From Colletotrichum lupini (Eukaryota > Ascomycota > Sordariomycetes > Glomerellales > Glomerellaceae): a stretch of 64,000 bases of DNA. Location: NCBI RefSeq assembly GCF_023278565.1, contig NC_064675.1:5084001-5148000 (forward strand), written 5' to 3'. Positions 32,970 through 43,328 of the stretch are shown one piece after another (within the stretch, counting starts at the first letter, position 1; every line of letters starts with the position of its first letter). The notes beneath the pieces were generated by a model. The model saw only the letters and a program-made list of their open reading frames with translations, searched no databases and was not told the origin of the DNA. The translations under genes and the position numbers were made by a program.

Positions 32970-35900
32970 GGTGGGGTAAAGTAAGCTGGAGGTAGGTTGG
33001 TGGAAGGCGGAAGGCGGGGGGCGGAGAAGTGTGATGTCGGAAGCGAGGTCGACGTTGCGAAGGGGGGCGAAGAGGAGGATGTGAAGGAAAACGGTCTGCT
33101 GTCGGTGCAGAATGAGGGGCGGTCCGAAATTGGAGAAGGTGCGCACAAACTCCGGCTTCTTGCTGCGGGATGTACTGCGTTTTGCTGGGCAGGGCGAATA
33201 TGCTTGCGTGTTCCGTGTGGTTGGTTGAAAGTTGGAGGTTCAGACGAAGATGGAAGCTTTGAGAGAGCCGTCTGTCAGTCTGCACACGGGAGGGACGTAA
33301 TAAGGACCGAGGAGATAAATAGCGTCGGTCTAAGAATCAAGCGGCGGGATGGGTCATGGATGTTTCCAGATGTTAAGGGCCGAAAAACCACAAAAGATGG
33401 GTAGACCCAAAACCGATAGCGGGGCAGATGATTGAATATTTTGTACGGAGTATCTGTGTCACCTTTTTTTTTTTTAATCGGGGCAGAAAGTGCAGCTCAC
33501 ACAGTGAGGCCAGGTACGTATTCATACACCTTACGTTTGGCACAGATTGGAAGTCGAAAGACGCAAAGAGCACCTCACCTCAGTCCAGCAGCTTGGGCAG
33601 GCTGCAGTTGAGCAATTTGAGTGTGGCTCGACCCAATTATTCTCTGCCGGCTGTGCTCTGGAGCTGCAATCCAAACGATTTGTTTGGCTCAAAGGTCAAT
33701 GAGTAGCCAGTGCTTGGTGCTTGATGGTTGGTGGTAATAGTCTCATGTGAGATAGCGTAGGACGAGGGCGGGCGGATGTATGCGGGCTGCAGGTAAATTT
33801 GCACCGTTTCACCATGGATTCGTGATCGATAACGGCGGGCAAAAGGCAAGTCAGGCCTTGATCAGAGCACTTGCTGCGACACCTCACTATACTCTATTCC
33901 TCATTCTTTACCTCAGATACGCAAGTGCGTGTACTGTGTGAAATGGCGGGGTTGCCATGTTTCCAGTGGACCGGCTGTGAGGTGGTAATCTGTATCTCGA
34001 ATGCCTTTTCCTAGCTTCATTGTTGACCTGCCGTAGAGTCCGGACTTTTAATAAGGATATTTTGAAAGCCTTGAGCTGTTGACTCGCCAGATAACGTCGG
34101 TGGTGGCAGTCGTTACTATCCATGATATGCTTCATTCTTGACAATCAAGAGATGAAGAGCCCGTTTTGAATGCCACAAAGCTGGATGCAATCAGCAGAGT
34201 CAGACTGAGTGATGATGAATGATTTGTCCGCAAAGCTAACTGTAGTTGTCGTTGGTCCGTTAGTGCTTCCGTAAGGTACACATTGATGATTTGCCGAAGC
34301 AGTTGCGCTGCCCTCAAGGGTCAAGGGACCATTGCAGTTCCGGGAATGGACACTTATTGTCCGGCATGGCGCTGATGCAGCACTACTGTTGTAGATCGAG
34401 TCGGCGTGTCGGGTGGCTGGTGGCTGGAGGATTTAGGGCGATGAGATGGCTGGAAGTAGAACAAGTTTGGCGGGATGATTTTGTGGCGAACCAAGTCGCG
34501 AACCCACTGCAGTGAGAGCGCAGCTGGTAGATCCAGCCAAAGAAGGACGACCATGACGGCTCACGGCCCCTGACCGAGCTGCCCGGCGGTCGGGAGGCAG
34601 CGCCGCTGCCTCAGAGCTAGAGCATGGAAGCATCTCAAATTGATTGCTCGGGTGCATTTTTGTATGCATCCCGTGGGGTCCATGGGTTTCGATAAGAAAC
34701 GGCAAAGTTGAAGCGCAACGGAAGGATGAGCGGAAAGAGGGATTTAGCCTAAGCACCAAGCACAGAAGGTGGAAGGATCCTTCCTGCCTTCCTACCTTTC
34801 CGCATTGCTGGTCTCAGCGTTCCTGCCGAATCTAATGTGAACTGAGGTAATAGCAGGCTTCCGTTCTCAGCTAAGGTACCTAGGGCAGTACTTGCCCGGA
34901 GTGAAGCACCGACTGGTAGTAAGAAAGCAGACAAGACTAGATGGCAGGAATTATACCACAAACTCCTTTTTGTTAATATTGCTTTCAATTTGCGAAATGC
35001 AGCGCTTCTGCTTTGGAAAAGTAGACAAAGTCTGCCCGGGGTGGGCAATTCAGACTGCGAGCATCGTTGCGAATGTCATGCATGTCGTCAACCCATGAAG
35101 GGCGAGCGCCAGGCACAATCGCTTCTCGCATTCCAATAACCTGCCGGAGGAAACGCTCCTGGAGCCATTAGCCCGCCCACATGCCCCTCCTCAACCACCT
35201 ACCTTACCTCAAGCACTGCTGCGGCAGTGTACCCGAATGCAGCGCGACCACATACCTATCCAAGAAGCATGCCAACTATTAGCTTGTTCAATTGCTTCCG
35301 AAGCAAACACCATTAGCTCCAAGTTACGCTTTCACACCTACGAGTGTGCGATTGTGGTCGACTCGATGCTCAGAATTAGTGCTCGCCTGACAGGAGTTAC
35401 TGATCCAAGTTCATTCGCTGTATCCGTATATACCTCAAAATAGACATGACTGACACCATTTGCAGTGTCAACTCCATACTTGTCCATCAAGCCAATCGCC
35501 CTTCTGCTGGTTCGTCGCATGCAATGCAGCGCTGCGGACAGACATCAGGAAACCGCCAGCCTCATGTTGGACGTGGGATCGACACCACGATACACCTCAA
35601 TGGACGAGACCACCGATTTATCCACGTTTTCACTCCCACGTTGCTATTGTGCTGGCAGCTTTTGGCATGTGCCAGCGAGTCTGGGGAAGACGCCTAGACC
35701 ACTGGCCCGAACCGGCGCGCCTCCTGCGAACTACCGGCCGAATCCAATATCAGAATCAACTCTATTATGCTATTTCCACGTCAAAGGACAGCAGTCCGAT
35801 CTTTTGATGCCTGGTGTCCTATAGATCGCGGGCCACCGGCAAATGCCTGATTTGCAGTGCGCCCTCAATTCTCCACAATGTACGAAATCGCAGTCCAAGT

Positions 35901-38900
35901 TCCGCGTCTCTGCTGCGTTACACAAGAAGATACACGAGGAATAATACTGTCGAGCATCGGTGCCTTATTCGCTATCCAAGAACACATTGTTATGCCAAAT
36001 CGACGATAGACTTCGGTATCCACTATTGGTCTCTGCGTGCCTGTCAACATCGCCAGTGCGGGCACAGGTACAGAGGCTGATGAGTGACATCTCTACAAGT
36101 CGCTACCTCGAAAGCTTCGTCACCTCTCTTCTGCATTATCACTCACGTCAGCAATAGCGTTTGATTCATCTTGAAGAAACTTGACAGATTTTACGAGTCT
36201 TTACATGAACGAGTCCGGAGTGCGTCATTGTTCGCGGTGCGTTTGATAGACCCCTGCATGACTCGACAAAATCAACCACCAGGCGGTTGATGAACTCGGT
36301 GGATTAAACGATCACAGCCGGTGCAAACTTGACGGTGCATCAGGATGTTGCGCCGGGCATCGATGCATCTCGACAATGACGTCACTGCGACGAACTGACT
36401 CGGAAGTCGTCCATCTCCAATTCAAGGGAACCATCACGAACCACCGGGCGGACGGGGGTTCAGCAGAAACCTGGTCCAGCTACTGCGGGGACGCTGTCGT
36501 CATAATGTTGACTCGAATACCAAAAAAGGAGGGGTGTTGGCGGGTCGCAGCGCTTGAAGTGAAGCGCCGCTTTCTGAAACGGAATCCCGCGATATCATCA
36601 TCCACAAACGGTCCGGATGTCAATTCAGCAAAATTACACGCGTGATGGCCCGCGGGGGGAGCAACGATCAAGACCAGGCAATCGCCGATGTATGTGTAAG
36701 AGGCGTCCGATTTACAGCAGTGCGCTGCAGGAAGTGGACATGATTCACGTCGGCGGTGTGCCCAAGGCCTCGAATCCACACTTGACGGCGCATGCTGTTG
36801 GTTCGTTCGCCGCGACCAGGCCGGAGCACGCGGAGCTATTCCCGTGTTTGATATACTACCTACATACGACAATGCCACAGCTGATATCGAGCGACAAACG
36901 GTGGGGACCGGGTTGCAGCAGATGCGACGAAAAGTGTCAATCAACTGGACCCTTAATCACGAATGGGACGGGAAGGCAGTATCCTCGGGGCGACCCAGTG
37001 CTGGGTAGGGTGCCAGGGCCCTTGCAAGTAAGCCTCATTCTGCGTTTTGCCCTGCTGCTCCAGCTATCCCTTGCTGCCCCAGATGGCGATCAGGCACTGG
37101 CAAGGACTTGTCGAAGAAACAAAGGACAGGAATAACTCCGGCACTGCGGTAAAAAAAATGGAGGCCCCTTTCCAGACTTCGTACAGAAAGGCAGGCAACT
37201 GGACAGAAAAGGTATCTGATCGGCCCAACGGGCGTCAAATGCTCCATCGGCCGCGTCTATTTCTTGTCGAATGTATCAGTACGAACAAGGCACGAATACC
37301 ATACTGCATAGGATTGCGCCGGCATGTGAATTGTTACGAGGAAAAAAAGGGTCATGCGGAAGAAAAGAGAACCCATAAAAGGCAAAAAAGTCAAAACGGA
37401 AATGACGGGATGAAAGCAACGGGGAGACTAGACACTGACGTCACTAGACATGCGGTTCCTTGAAGAGGGTTCCCAGGTCTCAAGCCAATTCGCGACAAGT
37501 CGCAATCCCCAGTATCCACGGGAGAAGAGCTCGGGCAAGCGCGTGGTACGTGAGGCTGACAGGGTCGAGTCCCCTTGTTGCTGAGTTGCAAAGCCAAGTG
37601 GTACGAAACCATGTTTTCACTGCCACTGCCCCGTCTCAACCGTCCATCGAAGGGTCATCTTACCAGGAACCATGGACCACGGACTTCAAGGCAAATCAAG
37701 GGTCGCAACCTATCCGTACATCTAACTTTCCCCCCCTTGGAGGACGCAGCATGGATGTGCGATGGTCTCTCAGCCAGTCACGCCGTTGCGCCTGGCGGTT
37801 CAACGTCAAGACGTTCCGGGTTGAATGCGCTTGCGGTCTTGGGAGCGGTTGTCCGCAAGTCACAAAGACCAGGTAGGGCAGTTTTACCCCTCCACGCGAA
37901 GGACCCTGAAGTTCCAGTTTTCAAGGGTCCAGTCCAGAACCCCCCACTTGTCACCACGCACCAACGGACCCCAATCCGCGGCCAATATCCAATTGATGAG
38001 TTGCAAATTTCTTCCCCTTCCCTTTCGAGGTCAAGGTCGACGACGACTTGCGTCTGTGTTTAATTTCCATCTTGTTGCCCCCTTTTAAAAAACGGCATAC
38101 TTGGACGGACCGGCCATCAACCAAAAATAGGGTCTCCGTCTTACTGGGACCAAGCTAAACAAACCGGGCTAGTCACCTCCGGCTACAACTGTCAAGACAG
38201 GCAGCAAACGCCAATCGAGGAGAATCAGAGAGAAGAGCAGCACAGGATCAAGCACGACTAAAACCAGAGAGGCATCAGGGCGCGCCATCACCCGCCAGAC
38301 CAACACCATCGCCTCACCTTCATTTCCGTCTGATTGACGAATAAGGACGCCTTCCTTCCTTCCAGTCCTGCCATCTCATTCTCGCCTCTTTTCCTTCATC
38401 GGACCTTTCCCCCCCTTCAAATCTACTTACTCTCGTTTCCCCCATTTTTCAAATCCGTTTTCCCCGGGCTCTTTCTTTACGCTGTAATTCAACGACTTCC
38501 AACGGATACAGCCCGGGCAGGGTTGCCATAAAGTGGTCTGACCAGTTGTGGGCTTGCCCCGTTCTCTTTGCCCAAAAAACCCCCCTCTCAGTCGAAAAAA
38601 ATAAAACAATTAAAAAAAAAAAAAGACCTCGAGACACAACCGCGCGCAGCCGTGTGCCGGGCTTTTTCCTCCTAGGGTTCAGGTTCATCTCACCGTTCCG
38701 TTCCCGAGACGGTGTTCCATTAAGGTACCACAACACGTCCGCTCGACTTGGACCTTGAGCCCAGCAATACCAGGATCGTTATTCTCCTCACTGACGTCAG
38801 TGTCACTTGCATCCAATTTCGATCTCGATTCCTGGGCGGCATCTCCCTTCTTTTGCCTTGTTTCCCTTCTTTTTATCAGCAGCCCTGCCTGCACCTTGTT

Positions 38901-38960
38901 GGATGCTAGCCCCGAACAGTGCTGCCCAAGCGCTTTGCTACTAGCTTCCTTTTCTTCACC
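32970..38960. other. Long divergent intergenic region
   Basis: The left 300 bp is the 6-phosphogluconolactonase promoter. A TACGGAGTA motif lies at 33,444-33,452, followed by a poly-T run at 33,464-33,475. Palindromic ACCTTAGGTA-like motifs lie near 34,870 and 35,200. No coding frame between 33,300 and 38,300 has a domain or consistent coding character. From about 38,330 the plus strand becomes CT-rich, the promoter and leader of the SET gene, with a TGACGTCA site at 38,792. Two more TGACGTCA sites are at 36,377 and 37,436. Confidence 0.55.
38792..38799. promoter_or_regulatory. TGACGTCA (CRE, ATF/CREB-type) site upstream of the SET gene
   Basis: A perfect palindromic cAMP-response element, 169 bp upstream of the SET/MYND start codon. 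Identical octamers occur at 36,377-36,384 and 37,436-37,443 in the same intergenic region. One such octamer is expected by chance per 65 kb, so three in 2.5 kb is suggestive. In fungi this octamer is bound by bZIP factors such as Atf1. Confidence 0.45.
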
Positions 38961-40667
38961 ATGTCGACAGCAAGCACCACTACCACGGGCAATGAGTCGC
39001 CCTTGGAGGATGAAAACGCTCGACGCTCAGAAGGTCTACTCGAGCATCGCCGACGTCTCACAGAGACTTTGGTCGACAACCCATACGACTTGATCACTTA
39101 CCTCGAACGTGCCGTTGTCCACTCTGAATTGGGCTACCCCGACTTGGCCGCCGGCGATGCCTATAAAGCTCTTCTTTTGACCGACGACGTCCTCCACGAG
39201 GGCTCTGAGTATCACGAGCAAGCTATCGAGGCTCTTGGATCCCGCCCTCTGGACCCACTACCTATTGTCCTGGACCATGGCATTCTGTCCAAGCTCGGAA
39301 GCGACTATCTGACAGACGAGGCCAGAGACCAAGCAAGCCTCGTCGCTCATGTAGCCAAACTATCCTCTGTTCGCGCCTTTCAGATTCTTGCCCTCAGTCT
39401 GCTGTTGTGCGGATGCCTGAAAAGCGCGCACGAGTCTTGCGACCGAGGTCTGCTGATCGCTCCCGAGAACGACGAACTCCTTCAAACGATGGGATACATC
39501 AAGCATGTGGCGAGTCGGAGATGTCGCAGAGACGACTTCAACGTCAACGTTCTTCCGGAATGGGGGCTTGTTCGGAGGGAAGTCTACCCCTGGAACACAT
39601 ACGAGCCTGACCGTTTTGCTCCCGAGTCCCTCGAATTTCTGAACGCCGAACTATCAAAGTCTGCACCCAAGTGTGCGGTCCAATTGTCTAAGCTCCCGGT
39701 CCTTTTGGAGGCAGCCAGCGATATGGATGACTACGATATCATACCCACTTGCAATCAGCTGGGCCTCTTTGCGACGCAAGACATTGCGCCAGGAGAGGCC
39801 GTCTTGGAAGAATATTCGCTTTTGACCGCCAATAATCGCCTCAAGGAACCAGTCTGCGATGCGTGTAGTGCGGAACTGCCACCGTTGGGCAGCGAGCCGG
39901 CCGCTGTCAGCTGCGACGAATGTTACGACACAGTTTTCTGTAGCCAACACTGTCACGATATGGCGCAAGAACTTTACCACCCTGCTGTATGCGAGAAGGA
40001 TGTCGACGCCATCGCCAAGGACCCTGAAGCTTCGGAAGCCGATGAGACACTACACCTGCTTCTTCTTGCGCGTGTCTTGGCCATGTCCAACCACCAAGAA
40101 ATACATCCCTTGGATGTGACACAGATCAAGTACATCTGGGGTGACTTTGTGCCTTCCGCATCGAACGATATCGAGATCTCACCGAGTGCGAATCCGCCGC
40201 CGGAATGGACGCTGCCATTCTCGTTCAAGTACAATATCGAGACACCCTTCCACATCCTCGAAAAGATGGACGTCGACATTTATAGCACTATTCAAGAACA
40301 CGATTTGTGGGTTCTGAATACCCTCTACAGCAAATTCCGCGGAACGGCATCAGCCCGTAAGAACCCACGCGATGGTCGACCCGATGTCGCTGCAGTACAC
40401 CCCCTTTGGTGCTTAGCCAACCACGACTGCGATCCGAACGTCACATGGGATTGGGGAGGACAGATGACACTTTGGGCGCGGAAGACAAAGGTTGTGGGCG
40501 GCGCTCCAGGAGGGCTCAAGGCTGGTGAAGAGGTCTTGAACCACTACTGCGACGTAACAATGCCCGTCGATCAACGAAGGGCTTGGGCAAAGGGAAGTCT
40601 CGGCGGATGGTGCATGTGCCAAAGATGCCGAGACGAAGCTGCTGCTGCCGAGCCGCAAGCATCCTGA
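38961..40667 (+). CDS. SET domain protein with MYND-like zinc cluster (SMYD-like)
   Basis: A predicted protein-lysine methyltransferase of the split-SET type, 568 residues, one exon. I chose the ATG at 38961 (context TCACCATGTCG) over an in-frame ATG at 38919 with a poorer context. The N-terminal 200 residues are helical with TPR-like character (NPYDLITYLERAVVHSELGY). The SET fold starts near 267 (GLFATQDIAPGEAVLEEY). An inserted Cys/His cluster follows at about 298-345 (C..C, C..C, C...C, H...C), in the place of the MYND finger of SMYD proteins. The cofactor-site motif is ANHDCDPNV at 486-494, then GEEVLNHYCD. A post-SET-like CMCQRC lies at 551-556. The usual GEE..Y.D ends in HYCD here. Substrate unknown. 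The annotation 'TPR/SET domain protein' is safe; activity is inferred. Confidence 0.88.
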   Translation: MSTASTTTTGNESPLEDENARRSEGLLEHRRRLTETLVDNPYDLITYLERAVVHSELGYPDLAAGDAYKALLLTDDVLHEGSEYHEQAIEALGSRPLDPLPIVLDHGILSKLGSDYLTDEARDQASLVAHVAKLSSVRAFQILALSLLLCGCLKSAHESCDRGLLIAPENDELLQTMGYIKHVASRRCRRDDFNVNVLPEWGLVRREVYPWNTYEPDRFAPESLEFLNAELSKSAPKCAVQLSKLPVLLEAASDMDDYDIIPTCNQLGLFATQDIAPGEAVLEEYSLLTANNRLKEPVCDACSAELPPLGSEPAAVSCDECYDTVFCSQHCHDMAQELYHPAVCEKDVDAIAKDPEASEADETLHLLLLARVLAMSNHQEIHPLDVTQIKYIWGDFVPSASNDIEISPSANPPPEWTLPFSFKYNIETPFHILEKMDVDIYSTIQEHDLWVLNTLYSKFRGTASARKNPRDGRPDVAAVHPLWCLANHDCDPNVTWDWGGQMTLWARKTKVVGGAPGGLKAGEEVLNHYCDVTMPVDQRRAWAKGSLGGWCMCQRCRDEAAAAEPQAS

Positions 40668-41284
40668 ACCTTGCTCATCATCAACCGCAAGATTTGAAGA
40701 CCTACCAGAGACTTGACAGTCTACACTGCCTACTTTCGACCGGCGATTTTTGAACGTCGGAAAACTTGCGATTAGCGAGCGATTTACGGGGAATTAGAGG
40801 AAACATACCATTAGAGATTATATCATTGGAGGGGTCGAAATTCGGGGTCGAGGCAACAGGAAGATCCATTTTTTACGTCCACTAGGTTAGGGATACCTAC
40901 CTTAGGATATGCTTGTACACGAGCCCCCTGGTCATGGACTTGGGGGAGAGAGGGAGACATACACGACAAAATAATCGCGAAACGTCCTTTTTTATGCATA
41001 CTACTGTGGACAATTTCTAGTTCACATACACCCTACGGTTTATCGCCTCCGTCTTTCTTCTATCTGCGATACCACCAGGCCTACCCCTCGAGGCCATTCG
41101 CATGTTAAAAGCATTCGTCCACAGCGTTCCAGAGAAGCTCGAAAGTATATACTGGCATCTGTGAACACTGATGGATCCAGGCCTTGAGCTCTTACGAGTA
41201 TTTCTGTATACCTTTTGGTATTAGCACTCAGCCCTAATGGTCTTGGGAGTAGGCGTTGCTATAGCGTATAAGACAGGCTACAGG
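40668..41284. other. 3' flank of the SET gene up to the retrotransposon block
   Basis: GC-normal DNA with ordinary CA and TG content, showing no sign that RIP spread out of the neighbouring repeats. A CCTACCTTAGG-type motif lies at about 40,897-40,907. The block begins abruptly after 41,289. Confidence 0.7.
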
Positions 41285-41289
41285 CTACA
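41285..41289. repeat. Left target-site duplication of copia copy 1 (CTACA)
   Basis: The five bases directly before the 5' LTR match the five directly after the remnant of the 3' LTR (CTATA, 58,446-58,450), except for one C-to-T change of RIP type. Confidence 0.75.
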
Positions 41290-41494
41290 TGTTGGATTAG
41301 AAGTCCAATTCGACCGCGGCATATAGCCGACTGCGCAGGGGCTAATTAGGGGCCCTATTTATAATTATTATAGCTAGCCTAACTTATAGTTAGAACCTCT
41401 TTTTTATACTTACTATATAAATATTTATATAATTTAATTAATTTCTTTATTAATTATAGTTCGAACTAACTACCTTATACTAAGGATATTAATA
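41290..41494 (+). repeat. 5' LTR of copia copy 1 (205 bp)
   Basis: Begins TGTTGGATTAG and ends GGATATTAATA, with the expected terminal TG...CA reduced to TG...TA. Its first 53 bases keep CA and TG steps and are the least mutated LTR sequence in the window. Against them the middle LTR shows nine differences, all transitions. Confidence 0.9.
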
Positions 41495-42192
41495 CTAATT
41501 AATAATTAAATTCTATTATTATAAATTAGTAAAGTATTTTATTATATAAAAAAGACGACTTTTTAATACCGTACGGGATAAGAAATTCGTATTAATTAAC
41601 CTTATAAAAATAAACAAAAAGGGGTAATTTTTAAATACCGTACGAAATTAAATAATCGTAGCCCTTTATTATTTACGAGAGGTCGACGTTTATTATATTA
41701 AACTACGTTAATTAACGGAACTATTTAAATAATTAGTTTTTTACTATTACCCTAAGTAGCTTTTTTATTAAATAACTTTTTTATAACTAGCCCGTAATTA
41801 GAAATTAACTAATTAAATTAGAAAAAAAAAATACTTACGTAATAACTACTTACCTAATTAATTAGTATAATAAATAAGCTTAATAATATAATATAAAAAA
41901 GTACTGTGCGATTAAAAAAAAGAATTTTTAAATATAAATATTTTTAATAAGTATAATAAGAACTTATATAAGAGTTATAAAACTAAGAGATTTATAATTT
42001 ATAAAAAAGACTTAATATTATAAAGATTTTATAAATACGACCTTAAAGCCTACAATTTAAATAATTTTTTTATAACCCCCTTAACTACCCCTTAAATATT
42101 ACTTAGGAATATAATATAGGGAACGGTTTAATAAGGGAGGAGGGGATTTAAAAGGCTTAATAATATTAAGTTAAGAGTATTATAAATCTTAG

Positions 42193-43328
42193 ACCCCCCG
42201 ATAGAGCAATCCGCCGGGGCCGTACTATATATTACGTATTAAAAAAAACTAAATATAATACGCTCTATACTTAATTACTAACTAAAATAGCTCCTAACTT
42301 TTTACTATAATCCTCCTAAGTTCTAGCTACTTATAAAACGAGCTTTATTTATTTTAATACGTATAAGACCTCTTAATATTAGCTTATATAAGTAATTAAG
42401 TTTAATATAATCTATTTTTTTATATAAGTATTATTATTACTTAGGGGGTCTTATAAAAGCTATTTAAAGTACTAGCTTATTATTTTAATTTTATATACCT
42501 CTAGCCCGTTTATTATAATTATTATAACTAAGCTAGTATTAATATACTAAATTTTAACGTTTATATTAGCCTAGCTATTTATAATATTCGTATTATTACT
42601 TAGTTAAATTCCGTATTATTAAAAAGTATTTTATTAATTTTTAAGTATACTTATATTAGTTACGATAGTTATAGCGTCGAGCTAACTAAAGAGGGCGCTT
42701 AGCCCGAGAGGGATAAACTTATTAATAAGTATTTTTAAAATAAGTTCTTATCGAGGTAGTATTTTAATTAAGTAACCTCTTAATTAGTTATTTAATTAGC
42801 TATTTAAATAGTAGTTTATATATTAATAAGTTTATTGAGTAAATTTATTTAGTAGATTTATTTAATAGATTTATTTAGTAAATTTATTTAGTTTAAATAG
42901 AGAGTAGTTTTAAGTAATATTAAAAATAATAAGGATAAAAAGAATTTTTATAAGCTCTAAATAATAAATATTAGCCTATTTAGCCCTTTTTTTAAAAACC
43001 TTTATATTATTATTAAAGTTTAGAACCTCTATAATTAAGGGCCGTTTTTAACTATTATAGCTAACTATTATAGTTAATTATTACGGCCGACCTCTATTAT
43101 TAACTTTTTTAATTAGTATTATTATAAAATAGCTTACTTATCTCGAATTAAATAGCGGTTTTTATATTAAAATTATTATATTACGTTAAGCGCATACTTA
43201 GGATATATTGCGCATATTATATAGTTAAAAAGTATATTATATTATATAATTTCTTTTAAAAGCGTAATCTTATTAAAGTCGATCTTTTATACTTATAAAG
43301 CTAAAAAAAAAAAAGAAAAAACTACTAC
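42193..43328. mobile_element. Insertion A1: 1.14-kb dispersed repeat inside copia copy 1
   Basis: Begins ACCCCCCGATAG and ends AAAACTACTAC. It is flanked by an 11-bp direct repeat, ATAAATCTTAG, at 42,182-42,192 and 43,329-43,339. The same place in copy 2 (about 51,835-51,850) is uninterrupted and has one copy of the target, which proves the insertion. No protein could be read. An 11-bp duplication is longer than the 5 bp of LTR elements and might point to a non-LTR or SINE-like element, but AT-rich context can inflate an apparent duplication. Class undetermined. Confidence 0.8.
42830..42893. repeat. 12-bp minisatellite in insertion A1 (about five units)
   Basis: Degenerate units of the form TTTATTTARTAR, about five in a row. 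The corresponding array in insertion A2 has roughly nine. Confidence 0.8.
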
